A stretch of 64,000 nucleotides of DNA from Aurantiacibacter gangjinensis (GTDB taxonomy: Bacteria; Pseudomonadota; Alphaproteobacteria; Sphingomonadales; Sphingomonadaceae), in the NCBI RefSeq assembly GCF_001886695.1, contig NZ_CP018097.1, positions 372,001 through 436,000 on the forward strand, read 5' to 3'. Under the pieces are notes generated by a model, which was given only the letters and a program-made list of their open reading frames with translations, searched no databases and was not told where the DNA came from. Each line of letters starts with the position of its first letter. Within the stretch, counting starts at the first letter, position 1. The translations under genes were made by a program, and so were the position numbers. Below, in pieces: positions 34,559-42,839 of this stretch.

Positions 34559-34981
34559 ATGTTTAAAGCTCTCGCTTCCGCAGCCGCCGCCGCTTCCCTT
34601 GCCCTTGGTGCAGGCGTCGCACTCGCCGACGAAGACGAGCGCGCCGAACGCGCAGAGAACGCCTTTGCCGAGCTGGTGGAAGGCCGCACCGCCGGAGAAC
34701 CGCGCACCTGTATCGTCACTATCGGGCGCAATGATCGCATCCGCATCGAAGAAAATGTTGGCGTCGTTTACGAGCGCGGCGACACGATGTGGGTGGCCCG
34801 CGCGCGCAATCCGGAAAATCTCAGCTATTGGGATGTGCCCATCATTGAACGCTACGGCTCCTCGCAATTGTGCCGTCAGGATATCATGCGCACCATCGAC
34901 CGCAGCACGGGCATTTTCAGCGGTGTGATTTTCCTCGATGATTTCGTGCCCTACACCCGGAACGACGACGCCGACGCCTGA
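34559..34981 (+). CDS. Secreted hypothetical protein, 140 residues
   Basis: Signal peptide (1-24; Ala-rich, cleavage after ALA) and a mature domain with two cysteines (PRTCIVTI and SSQLCRQD), probably a disulfide. The start at 34559 has AGGAG at a good distance; an upstream in-frame ATG lacks one. The RTCIVTIGRNDRIRI strand pattern occurs in sphingomonad proteins of unknown function. Confidence 0.7.
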   Translation: MFKALASAAAAASLALGAGVALADEDERAERAENAFAELVEGRTAGEPRTCIVTIGRNDRIRIEENVGVVYERGDTMWVARARNPENLSYWDVPIIERYGSSQLCRQDIMRTIDRSTGIFSGVIFLDDFVPYTRNDDADA

Positions 34982-34992
34982 TTTTCGCGGCC

Positions 34993-35544
34993 GTGCTCGC
35001 ATTGCGGCCATGGGCGGCCGAAATTCTGTATGTCTGGTTTCATAAATTAGGGCCTTCCGACTGGTGGGGCGGCAACGAACACGTTGATTCAATGCTTCGG
35101 CGCCGCTTCGCGCGTGAATGGGCAATGCTATCTGTCCGCCCGCCCGGCGAATTTACGGGCGATGCGCAAATGGCGCTCGCCGCCGTGCTGCTGTTCGACC
35201 AGGTGCCGCGCAACATCTTCCGCGATGATCCGCGCGCTTACGCTACGGACGGACTTGCCCGAATGATCTGCAATTCCGCATTCGACCAAGGCTACGACCG
35301 CGCACTCACCGGCCCGCAGGCGCAATTCCTCGCCATGCCGCTGATGCATAGCGAAGACATCATCGACCAGCGCCGCGCCTTGCGCGTCTTCGCCCACGTC
35401 GACGGTGGCAGCGCGTTCTCGCATGCGCGTTCGCACCATCGCATGATTGCGCACTTCGGGCGCTTTCCGCATCGCAACGAAGTGCTTGGCCGCACCAGTA
35501 CCGAAGCAGAGCAACGCGCCATCGAGGCGGGTTTTGCGTGGTAG
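34993..35544 (+). CDS. DUF924 family protein
   Basis: 183 residues. DUF924 features are present: AAEILYVWFHKLGPSDWWGG at the N-terminus, then LAAVLLFDQVPRNIFRDDPR and FLAMPLMHSEDIIDQRR. It is an all-helical, TPR-like fold of unknown function, common in proteobacteria. The only start compatible with a full-length family member is the GTG at 34993, 11 bases behind the previous stop. Confidence 0.87.
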   Translation: MLALRPWAAEILYVWFHKLGPSDWWGGNEHVDSMLRRRFAREWAMLSVRPPGEFTGDAQMALAAVLLFDQVPRNIFRDDPRAYATDGLARMICNSAFDQGYDRALTGPQAQFLAMPLMHSEDIIDQRRALRVFAHVDGGSAFSHARSHHRMIAHFGRFPHRNEVLGRTSTEAEQRAIEAGFAW

Positions 35545-35547
35545 CGC

Positions 35548-36333
35548 CTATTTCGGTTTGACGAGCTTTGCCGGGCGCGCCCGCTGCGCATCGGCAAACA
35601 GGCCGTAGGTGCGGTTCACATAGTTCGACACATCGGTGATGGAATCGAGATAGGTTTCCAGCTCTTCGGTCATTTCCTGTTCCACCAGCCGTACGCGCGC
35701 GCCGGGGTTTTCGGTCTCGAAATGCACGTAGAACCACGGTCCGCCGCGCGTCAGTTTCAGCGGCTTGGTCACGTCATACCATTCGAACGCCCACGCCATG
35801 GGGCGCGGCCAGATGTGGACGGGGAAGCGTCCGCCCATCTGCACGCCGGGGCGCTGTTCGGGAAACCAATGCAAATGCGGCGCGGTCTGCACGACCCAGC
35901 ACGGCTCGTCCGCCACGAAAACGTAAGGCGCGGTGAACTGGATGATCGGCCTGTCGGGATGCCGCCATTCGCTGGGCGGTTGCACGATGAACAGGTTCGC
36001 CCGGCCCTGCGGACGCATGCCCGATTGCTCGCCCTTATTGTCGACCAGTTGCAGTCCGCCTTGCTGGTTGCGGGCAAAGGCCAGCTCGATATCGACGGGG
36101 CAGGGAATGACGAAGTGCCGCCTGTCGAAGTCGATCGCGGCGGGGCACGCCTGAATGCTCTTGGCGCTGGCAGCTTTGGGGTCGGATCGGCTGAAACCTT
36201 GCGGCGGTGCCCAGATCGCGCCGCCCTTGCCATCCCATTTCACCGTCCAGCCAACTGTCACCGTGCGCGACTTGCCGCGCCCTTCGGCTTCGGCAGCGCC
36301 AGCATCTTCGGCGAAGTAATTATCCCAGCTCAT
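35548..36333 (-). CDS. Uncharacterised conserved-looking protein, 261 residues
   Basis: A soluble, Trp- and Pro-rich beta-type protein with VTVGWTVKWDGKGGAIWAPP, HFVIPCPVDIELAF, QFTAPYVFVADEPCWVVQ and HLHWFPEQRPGVQMGG. It has no signal peptide. I do not recognise the family with confidence. The ATG at 36333 overlaps the end of the endonuclease III gene by 14 bases, so it is probably cotranscribed with the OYE-nth pair. Confidence 0.7.
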   Translation of the reverse strand: MSWDNYFAEDAGAAEAEGRGKSRTVTVGWTVKWDGKGGAIWAPPQGFSRSDPKAASAKSIQACPAAIDFDRRHFVIPCPVDIELAFARNQQGGLQLVDNKGEQSGMRPQGRANLFIVQPPSEWRHPDRPIIQFTAPYVFVADEPCWVVQTAPHLHWFPEQRPGVQMGGRFPVHIWPRPMAWAFEWYDVTKPLKLTRGGPWFYVHFETENPGARVRLVEQEMTEELETYLDSITDVSNYVNRTYGLFADAQRARPAKLVKPK

Positions 36334-36994
36334 CCATCTCCTCGCGCTGCACGCTGGCAGCATAATATTCGCACAGGTCGGATACCGGGCAGGCGTCGCA
36401 TTTGGGTGCACGCGCCCGGCAGATCCGCTTGCCGAACTGGATGAGCCAGAAGTGCCCGTCGCGCAAGGCCCAGTCGGGGCTGCGGTCTTCCAATTGCTGT
36501 GCGGTCTTGTCGGCGGTTTTAGCTGCGGTCAGCCCGATGCGATTGCATACGCGGTGGACATGCGTGTCGACCGCGATCACATCCTGCCCGAACGTGAAGC
36601 TGAGCACGATGTCGGCGCATTTGCGCCCTATGCCGGGCAGCGACAGCAAGCCTTCGCGCGTATCCGGCACCACGCCGCCATGCTCTGCGAGCAAGGCCAT
36701 GTTGAAGGCGCGGATGTTGCGCGTCTTCATATTGTAGAGCCCACACGGCTTGATCGCGGCGGCGATCACCGCATCGTCCAGCGACAGCATCGCCTCGGGT
36801 GTATCGGCCAGTGCAAACAGCGCCTTGGCCGCCTTGGCCGTGTTTCGGTCGAGCGACTGGGCCGAGAGCATGCAGGATATGCAGCTGCGATAGGCGCTGG
36901 GCTGGCCCTTCGGCCCTTTCGCCCCGCGCGTTCGCCCCGGCATGGCTTCGGCCAGCCGCTGATAGACCTCCTCTACCTGGCGCTCGGTTATCAC
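36320..36994 (-). CDS. nth: Endonuclease III
   Basis: A bifunctional DNA glycosylase/AP lyase for oxidised pyrimidines, in base-excision repair. 224 residues. The helix-hairpin-helix LPGIGRKCADIVL carries the catalytic lysine K125, and D143 lies in VDTHVHRV. The 4Fe-4S cluster cysteines are C192, C199, C202 and C208. The GTG start at 36994 overlaps the stop of the upstream reductase gene (GTGA). A second member of the superfamily lies at 38214-38927. Confidence 0.96.
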   Translation of the reverse strand: MITERQVEEVYQRLAEAMPGRTRGAKGPKGQPSAYRSCISCMLSAQSLDRNTAKAAKALFALADTPEAMLSLDDAVIAAAIKPCGLYNMKTRNIRAFNMALLAEHGGVVPDTREGLLSLPGIGRKCADIVLSFTFGQDVIAVDTHVHRVCNRIGLTAAKTADKTAQQLEDRSPDWALRDGHFWLIQFGKRICRARAPKCDACPVSDLCEYYAASVQREEMDELG

Positions 36995-38145
36995 GCGGGC
37001 AGCGTATCCTCGACCTTTTGCAGGGTCGGGTAGTCGGTATAGCCTTCGGCCCCGCCGCCGTAATAGGTGTCCGGATTGTCATCATTATAGGGCCCGCCTT
37101 TGGCGACGCGCTCGGCAAAGTCCGGATTGGCGAGCCACAGCCGACCGAACGTCACAGCGTCGCATTTGTCGTCGGCGATCCACTTTGCGGCTTCGTCCGG
37201 TTCGAAATTGCCATTGGCGATGAACGGCCCGTCGAATGCCTCGCGCATGGGCGGTACGATATCGTCTGTCTTGTCGGCATCGCCGCCCGTGTGCGAATTG
37301 GGGCGGATGACGTGAAGATAGGCCAGCCCGCGCCCGCTCAGCAGCTTTGCCGCCGCGGGGTAGGTCTCGGCGGGGTTGGCGTCGGACGTGCCGCCCGGGC
37401 CGCCCATGGGCGACAGCCGCACACCGACGCGCGCGGGCGTCAGCTCTTCGCACACCGCGCTCACCACTTCGTCCAGCAGGCGCAGGCGGTTTTCGAGGCT
37501 GCCGCCATATTCGTCATCGCGATTATTCGTTTCGGAGCGGATGAACTGGTCGATGAGGTAATTGTTGGCCGCGTGCACCTCCACACCTTCGAAACCCGCT
37601 TCGGCAGCGCAGCGGGCGGCGTGGCGGTAATCGTCAATGAGTCCGGGAATCTCATCAGTGCGAAGCGCGCGCGCTTCCTCGAACGGCACTTTCGGTCCGT
37701 CCTCGTGCAAATCACCGACAAAGGCCTCGCCCTCGGGCGTCCATGCACTGGCCGATACAGGCTGCCCGCCATCGGGCTGAAACACGGGGTGCGAGATCGC
37801 GCCCACATGCCACAGCTGGCAGAAAATGCGCCCGCCTTCATTGTGGACGGCATCGGTGACCGGCTTCCAGCTTTCGACCTGTTCGTCGGTGAAGATGCCG
37901 GGCGTCCAGGCATAACCTTGGCCCTGCTGGCTGATCTGCGTCGCTTCGCTCACGATCAGGCCCGCCCCGGCGCGCTGCGCATAATAAAGCGCGTGCAGCC
38001 CCGTCTGTGTGTTCGACCCGGCATCGGACCGGCTGCGGGTGAGCGGTGCCATCAGCATCCGGTTGGCCAGCGTTATCTCGCCCATTTGCAGCGGCTTGAA
38101 GAGCGAACTGAGCGACTGGTCGGATGGCATGATGGGGGCTGTCAT
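36991..38145 (-). CDS. Alkene reductase, old yellow enzyme family (NemA-like)
   Basis: 384 residues of FMN-dependent TIM barrel that reduces activated C=C bonds or nitro groups. The family features are SLFKPLQMGEITLANRMLMA at the N-terminus, the substrate-binding pair in EVHAANNYLIDQF (His-Ala-Ala-Asn), RSETNNRDDEYGGSLENRLR and VTFGRLWLANPDF. It resembles N-ethylmaleimide reductase most. It heads the minus-strand unit with nth and the unknown gene at 35548. Confidence 0.94.
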   Translation of the reverse strand: MTAPIMPSDQSLSSLFKPLQMGEITLANRMLMAPLTRSRSDAGSNTQTGLHALYYAQRAGAGLIVSEATQISQQGQGYAWTPGIFTDEQVESWKPVTDAVHNEGGRIFCQLWHVGAISHPVFQPDGGQPVSASAWTPEGEAFVGDLHEDGPKVPFEEARALRTDEIPGLIDDYRHAARCAAEAGFEGVEVHAANNYLIDQFIRSETNNRDDEYGGSLENRLRLLDEVVSAVCEELTPARVGVRLSPMGGPGGTSDANPAETYPAAAKLLSGRGLAYLHVIRPNSHTGGDADKTDDIVPPMREAFDGPFIANGNFEPDEAAKWIADDKCDAVTFGRLWLANPDFAERVAKGGPYNDDNPDTYYGGGAEGYTDYPTLQKVEDTLPA

Positions 38146-38213
38146 CGAAAGAAATCTCCTTTGCGGTTTCCCCTCTCAACACCGTCGCCTTTCCAGACGT
38201 TCCGAAACGATGG

Positions 38214-38927
38214 CTAGCGGGTGGCTTTTGCAGTGTCGCAATCCGCGCTGATCGGACAGCGATCACAATACAGGCGCGCCGGGCGGCAGTGGACCTGCCC
38301 CACGCGCTTCACCAGCAGGTGATGCTCGTCGATATCCGCAGCGGACCAATCCTCGGGCAGGATTGGCATCAGCGCGGCATATGCGCGCGCGGTGTCCGCT
38401 CCCTGCGTGACAAGCCCGACCCGCTGCATCACACGGCGATGATGGCCATCGATCACCAGCTGCCGTCGCTCGAAGATCGACGTGTTGAGCACTCCTGCTG
38501 CTATCTTTCGCCCCACACCCGGCAGCGCCTCCAGCCACGCCATCGCCTCCTCGTCCGGCAGGTTGGACAAGTGCCGCATGTCGACTGCGCCGCGTTCTTC
38601 GACGATGGCAGTGAGGCATGCCGTGATGCGCTCAGCTGCGACTTTGGGAAAGGTCTGATTGGCGAGCAGAGCGCGCAATTCGCTCGCATCTGCCTGCGCC
38701 ACCGCTTCCCACGATCCGAAACGCGCCAGCAACGCATCGGTGGAAGCGTTGGAAATGCCCGTCTTGGTCTGCGCGCCGATGACGCCCTGCACCAGCGTCC
38801 ACACCGGATGGCGGCGCTTGTCGTCTGGGCGCTCGATACGGCCGAATGCGGCGATCAGTGCCGTATGAATGCGCGCCAGCCGCGCGGTGCGCGGATCGGG
38901 GCCGAGCGGTAGCTCCCCCGTCATCAT
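38214..38927 (-). CDS. HhH-GPD superfamily base-excision glycosylase with Fe-S cluster
   Basis: 237 residues. The helix-hairpin-helix ALPGVGRKIAAGVL has lysine K141, and the catalytic aspartate is D160 in VIDGHHRRV, a variant of the endonuclease III VDTHV motif. Four cluster cysteines are present: C214, C221, C224 and C230. It is clearly related to endonuclease III but divergent from the nth gene 2 kb away, and many sphingomonads carry such a second member. The lesion specificity is unknown. Confidence 0.88.
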   Translation of the reverse strand: MMTGELPLGPDPRTARLARIHTALIAAFGRIERPDDKRRHPVWTLVQGVIGAQTKTGISNASTDALLARFGSWEAVAQADASELRALLANQTFPKVAAERITACLTAIVEERGAVDMRHLSNLPDEEAMAWLEALPGVGRKIAAGVLNTSIFERRQLVIDGHHRRVMQRVGLVTQGADTARAYAALMPILPEDWSAADIDEHHLLVKRVGQVHCRPARLYCDRCPISADCDTAKATR

Positions 38928-38933
38928 CTGCGC

Positions 38934-39392
38934 CTATTGTCGCAACTGTCCGCGGATCGCGCCATCTGGGTATTCGGCGGTGTGGACATTGACGTAATAA
39001 TTGGAGAGGCCTTCATCGAAGGCGCTCTGCACCCAGTCCGTGTCGCTGCTGCATCCGCGCCAGCCACCTTCGGTCGCCTGCCGGAAAGCCAGCACCACGG
39101 GGCCGTTCTGGCCCGCCGCGCCGCGATGGATATGCGCGCCGGTGATCGGGCCGAGGCCCGCAATATCGTTAAGGTCCCAGCACACGCGGGTCAGCTCGTC
39201 GGCGAAGGTGATTTCCGCCGTGGCGTAGCCATCGGGATCGCCCCGGCCCACCTGGTTCGATCCGCGCAGCTCCGCCTCATATGTCACGGAGGTCCGCTCG
39301 AGATAGGCCTCCTCGATGGTCTCGCATCCGGCAAGGCCCATGGCGGCGAGGGTAAAGGCGGCGAGGCCGACGGTTTTCAGGCGGATTGTCAC
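38934..39392 (-). CDS. CHRD-domain lipoprotein
   Basis: 152 residues. Lipobox LAGC with C23. The mature part is one CHRD domain: VTYEAELRGSNQVGRGDPDG, YATAEITF, ITGAHIHRGAAGQNGPVVLA and SNYYVNVHTAEYPDGAIRGQ, the last being the strongest signature. CHRD domains occur in chordin and in many bacterial secreted proteins; the bacterial role is unknown. It stops 6 bases before the start of the glycosylase gene, so the two may be cotranscribed. Confidence 0.9.
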   Translation of the reverse strand: MTIRLKTVGLAAFTLAAMGLAGCETIEEAYLERTSVTYEAELRGSNQVGRGDPDGYATAEITFADELTRVCWDLNDIAGLGPITGAHIHRGAAGQNGPVVLAFRQATEGGWRGCSSDTDWVQSAFDEGLSNYYVNVHTAEYPDGAIRGQLRQ

Positions 39393-39435
39393 AGGGCGCT
39401 CCTTTGCTGAGAGATCCCCATGGCAACGAGCGCTG

Positions 39436-39960
39436 TCAGCCGCCGTTCCCTTGACGCCGCAGCAGGAGCCCGCCGACAGCCAGCGCCGCGCAGGGCAGCC
39501 ATATCCACTTCAGCTCCGATACCAGCGTTTCCAGCCCGCGCGCGGAGAAGAAATCCGCGCCGATAGGCGATACCCGCACCGGCGTGACGGGCGCGAAAAT
39601 GCGCGCATTTTCGAACGGCCACCACAGCGCCGCACCTAGTCCGCCGTTCGTGAGTGTGTCGAGCAGTCCGTGGCTCGCCATGGCAAAAGTGAGAAACGCA
39701 AAGGCAAAAAGACTGCGCGCCTCTTTCCATAGCGCAGCAGTGACGGCAGCGATCATCGCAGCAAAAGCGATGGAATGCGTCGCCCCGCGATGCCCCCACG
39801 GGTCGCCGTAATCGACGCCCAGTGCAAAGCCGATCACATCGGCATCGGGCGCGACCGCCAGCACCGCTCCGGCGATGGCGATTTTAGGTGAAATTCGATC
39901 ACGCCCAGCCGCAGCAGCCATGGCTAGCGGGACGATCGCATGGGTCATGATGGTGGGCAT
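39436..39960 (-). CDS. YdjM-like membrane-bound metal-dependent hydrolase family protein
   Basis: 174 residues. The family's metal-binding histidines and aspartates are visible: MTHAIVPLAMA, VAPDADVIGFALG, WGHRGATHSIAFA and SHGLLDTLTNGG. Several hydrophobic segments suggest membrane association. E. coli YdjM is LexA-regulated, but no LexA box is evident here. It follows the FRG-domain insert. Confidence 0.88.
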   Translation of the reverse strand: MPTIMTHAIVPLAMAAAAGRDRISPKIAIAGAVLAVAPDADVIGFALGVDYGDPWGHRGATHSIAFAAMIAAVTAALWKEARSLFAFAFLTFAMASHGLLDTLTNGGLGAALWWPFENARIFAPVTPVRVSPIGADFFSARGLETLVSELKWIWLPCAALAVGGLLLRRQGNGG

Positions 39961-39980
39961 GGGCTAGTCGGAAATCGCAA

Positions 39981-40766
39981 TTACCAACGAGCGTACGAAT
40001 ATGGGTGCTGATCGCTAGCGTTACTGCGGGCAAACCCGTCCAAGTCAGGAAACAGGGTCAAATCTCGAATATCGAAGGACTCCCTCAAAATTGTGAGCGA
40101 TTTTTCTTTAATGGAAGGAAAAATAGGTATGGCGAGAAAGTCCTCTCGTTCCTTCTCGAACCGGAGGCTCCCCATCGCGTTATCAGACACCGCGCTGTAG
40201 AGAAATTGAGAATGTTGTGCTGCGATTCGTGGTGAAACATCAGGAGGCTGCCATGTTACCGCGTGGCTGAACTTTGCTAAGCCTTGGACCACGTCGTCAT
40301 AGCTTTCCGGCTTTGGCTCTCCCTCATACCCCCCGAGAGTGAAGCTGTGAAAACCCAATAAGATGCCAGTCTTTTGAGGCTCAGTAGAACAAGCAAAGAA
40401 AAGACCCACAAGCGCGCTTCGCGTGGCATCCAGCAGTCTAGTGGCAGCACCATGATGCTGTAGCCTTGCGAGAACATCGAAATCACTCAGATCATGCCCG
40501 TCGAAAAAGTTATAGCCTCTGTGCTTCGCTCGCTTGATTAAGCTTTTTTCATACCACTCAATGTCTCGATCCGTCGGCTTTGCTGTTTTGGTCTTTAGTC
40601 GTCTATATGCAGAGCTATCAATCCTCCAATCAATGCTCGCATGACCGCGCCACATCCATACATTGTTACCCTTCGGCTTCGGCGGCTCCAGAATCATACT
40701 AAGCAATTGGTTGAACGATGTCGGGGCGTCCAGTTTTCCAAACAAGTCGGATTCTTGAATACGCAT
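39981..40766 (-). CDS. FRG domain-containing protein in AT-rich insert
   Basis: 261 residues. The FRG domain is clear: WMWRGHASIDWRIDSSAYRR (37-56) and LARLQHHGAATRLLDATRS (99-117) followed by ALVGLFFAC, matching the family pattern of an RG motif plus QHxGxxTRLLD. FRG domains are patchily distributed and of unknown biochemistry; they are often seen in variable regions. Base composition is unlike its neighbours (22 G/C in the row 40081-40140). The gene lies directly behind guaA, co-directional, with 65 bases between; the 3' end of guaA is a known integration site for islands. An upstream TTG at 40778 could be the start, but the ATG at 40766 is preferred. Confidence 0.85.
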   Translation of the reverse strand: MRIQESDLFGKLDAPTSFNQLLSMILEPPKPKGNNVWMWRGHASIDWRIDSSAYRRLKTKTAKPTDRDIEWYEKSLIKRAKHRGYNFFDGHDLSDFDVLARLQHHGAATRLLDATRSALVGLFFACSTEPQKTGILLGFHSFTLGGYEGEPKPESYDDVVQGLAKFSHAVTWQPPDVSPRIAAQHSQFLYSAVSDNAMGSLRFEKEREDFLAIPIFPSIKEKSLTILRESFDIRDLTLFPDLDGFARSNASDQHPYSYARW

Positions 40767-40831
40767 TCGAACTACCAATTCTTTTATAAAGTTTTTTTGC
40801 TAAAGCGGGTGCCTCAGATGCGCTCGATGGA

Positions 40832-42418
40832 TCACTCCCATTCAATCGTCCCGGGCGGTTTGCTGGTGTAGTCGTACACTACGCGATTGACGCCCTGCAC
40901 CTCGTTCACGATGCGCGTGGCGCAGCCTGTCAGGAACGCCGCGTCGAAGGGGTAGACATCCGCCGTCATGCCGTCGGTGCTGGTGACCGCGCGAAGGCCG
41001 CAGACGCTGTCATAGGTGCGGCCATCGCCCATCACGCCCACGGTCTTGACCGGCAACAGCACGGCAAAAGCCTGCCAGATCGCATCATACAAGCCGGCGT
41101 TACGAATTTCCTCGAGGTAGATTGCATCGGCCTTGCGCAGGATGTCGCAGCGTTCTTTCGTCACTTCGCCCGGAATGCGAATGGCGAGGCCCGGGCCGGG
41201 GAAGGGATGGCGGCCGACGAAGATGTCGGGCAGGCCAAGCTCGCGGCCCAGCTCGCGCACCTCGTCCTTGAAGAGTTCGCGCAGCGGCTCGACCAGCTTC
41301 ATGTTCATGCGCTCGGGCAGGCCGCCGACATTGTGGTGGCTCTTGATGGTGACGCTCGGCCCGCCGGTGAAGCTGACGCTTTCGATCACGTCGGGATAGA
41401 GTGTGCCTTGGGCGAGGAAATCCGCGCCGCCGATTTTCTTCGCTTCTTCCTCGAAGACATTGATGAATTCGCCGCCGATGAACTTGCGTTTCTTCTCGGG
41501 GTCGGTCTGGCCGGCAAGGCCTTTCATGAAGCGCTCTTCGGCGTCCACCACCACCAGCGGGATATTGTAATGGTCGCGGAACATGGTCTCGACCTGCTCG
41601 CGCTCGTTGAGCCGCAGCAGGCCGTGATCGACGAAAACGCAGGTCAGCTGGTCGCCGATCGCTTCGTGAATGAGAATGGCGGCGACGGAGCTATCCACCC
41701 CGCCCGACAGGCCGCAGATGACCTTGCCATCGCCCACCTGCTCGCGGATTTCCGCGATCTTGGTGTCGCGATAGGCGGCCATGGTCCAGTCGCCCGCCAG
41801 CCCGCAAACCTTGTGCACGAAATTGGCGAGCAACTTGCCGCCATCGGGCGTGTGGACGACTTCGGGGTGGAACTGCGTGCCGTAATATTTGCGCTGTTCG
41901 TCTGCGATGACCGCGAAGGGCGCACCATCGCTGGTGGCGACGATTTCGAAGCCATCGGCAAATTGCGTCACCTTGTCGCCGTGGCTCATCCAGACCTGGT
42001 GGCGTTCGCCTTCCTGCCACAATCCGTCGAACAGCGCGCAATCCTTGGTGACGGTGAGGAAAGCACGGCCGAATTCGCCGCCCTCACCGGTCTCATGCCC
42101 GGGCCGCACTTCACCGCCCAGCTGGTGCGTCATCACCTGCTGACCATAGCAAATGCCGAGGATCGGCAGGCCGCTGTCGAACAGCACTTGCGGGGCTCGG
42201 GGCGAGCCGTCATCGGGCACGCTGGCGGGCGATCCCGACAGGATAATGCCCTTGGGCTGCATGCGCTGAAACGCCTCTTCCGCCATGCTGAACGGAGCGA
42301 TTTCGGAATAGACGCCCGCCTCGCGCACACGGCGTGCGATCAGCTGGGTCACCTGGCTGCCGAAGTCGACAATTAGGATGGAATCGGGCCTGATATCGGA
42401 GTCGTGATCTGCGTGCAT
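40832..42418 (-). CDS. guaA: GMP synthase (glutamine-hydrolysing)
   Basis: Converts XMP to GMP with glutamine and ATP. 528 residues, with three parts: a class I glutamine amidotransferase (nucleophile C90 in LGICYGQQ, and GTQFHPEV), an ATP pyrophosphatase with the PP-loop [10 protein letters not shown], and a C-terminal dimerisation domain ending TIEWE. The start at 42418 was chosen over 13 open codons upstream. Transcription would run into the AT-rich FRG gene; no strong terminator is seen between them. Confidence 0.97.
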   Translation of the reverse strand: MHADHDSDIRPDSILIVDFGSQVTQLIARRVREAGVYSEIAPFSMAEEAFQRMQPKGIILSGSPASVPDDGSPRAPQVLFDSGLPILGICYGQQVMTHQLGGEVRPGHETGEGGEFGRAFLTVTKDCALFDGLWQEGERHQVWMSHGDKVTQFADGFEIVATSDGAPFAVIADEQRKYYGTQFHPEVVHTPDGGKLLANFVHKVCGLAGDWTMAAYRDTKIAEIREQVGDGKVICGLSGGVDSSVAAILIHEAIGDQLTCVFVDHGLLRLNEREQVETMFRDHYNIPLVVVDAEERFMKGLAGQTDPEKKRKFIGGEFINVFEEEAKKIGGADFLAQGTLYPDVIESVSFTGGPSVTIKSHHNVGGLPERMNMKLVEPLRELFKDEVRELGRELGLPDIFVGRHPFPGPGLAIRIPGEVTKERCDILRKADAIYLEEIRNAGLYDAIWQAFAVLLPVKTVGVMGDGRTYDSVCGLRAVTSTDGMTADVYPFDAAFLTGCATRIVNEVQGVNRVVYDYTSKPPGTIEWE

Positions 42419-42503
42419 GGCCGCGCTCTGCCCAATGCGGCGAACGCTGTCCAGCATCGGCGGAAAAGTGCGCCCGGACGGTCAGTTGCAAAACACGCAA
42501 CAC

Positions 42504-42533
42504 TTGTCGATTATTTCACAATTGAAATATAAT
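42504..42533 (+). promoter_or_regulatory. Sigma-70-like promoter for the 26-residue peptide gene
   Basis: TTGTCG at 42504-42509 and a perfect TATAAT at 42528-42533 are 18 bases apart, in an unusually AT-rich 35-base patch. The peptide gene begins 83 bases downstream. It is divergent from guaA. Confidence 0.55.
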
Positions 42534-42615
42534 CGAACCCGCGCCACATGCGTTTCGACGAGGCGATCCGGGCCTAACCGGACCGCTTCGAGACTATATC
42601 AAAGGACATGTAACC

Positions 42616-42696
42616 ATGCGCAACGCTGCCGCGAATATCCTGGCATCGCTCGCAGCTGTTACCGTCAGCACTTTCCTGCTGCTCGGCATCATCTGA
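42616..42696 (+). CDS. 26-residue hydrophobic membrane peptide
   Basis: A 26-codon frame starting MRNAAANILASLAAVTVSTF and ending in LLLGII, a single hydrophobic helix. It has its own promoter-like sequence (42504-42533), the ribosome site AAAGGAC, and a strong intrinsic terminator at 42773-42813, so the whole unit is about 280 bases. Similar tiny hydrophobic peptides are known from bacteria as toxins of type I systems or as stress-related membrane peptides, but no antitoxin RNA is evident here. I do not recognise a family. Confidence 0.6.
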   Translation: MRNAAANILASLAAVTVSTFLLLGII

Positions 42697-42772
42697 GGCG
42701 CGATACTACGCAATTCCAACTTCGGGCCCGGGGGTGACCCCTCCCCCTTCCCCCTACAGCCTCGGGCCTACC

Positions 42773-42813
42773 AAATGGCCGCTCCGCGATCATCGGAGCG
42801 GCCATTTTCTTTT
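42773..42813 (+). terminator. Intrinsic terminator of the 26-residue peptide unit
   Basis: A perfect 14-base-pair stem: AAATGGCCGCTCCG, loop CGATCAT, CGGAGCGGCCATTT, followed by TCTTTT. It lies 76 bases after the peptide stop. The minus-strand TPR gene ends 27 bases further on and might also use it, but the opposite strand lacks a T-run. Confidence 0.88.
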
Positions 42814-42839
42814 GGCGGAAGATTAGGAGCCGTAGGCGG

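Noticed and set aside
40767-40831. Direct repeat of the guaA 3' end bordering the FRG insert
   Set aside because: No copy of the last guaA bases is found near 39960-39981, so attachment sites cannot be claimed.
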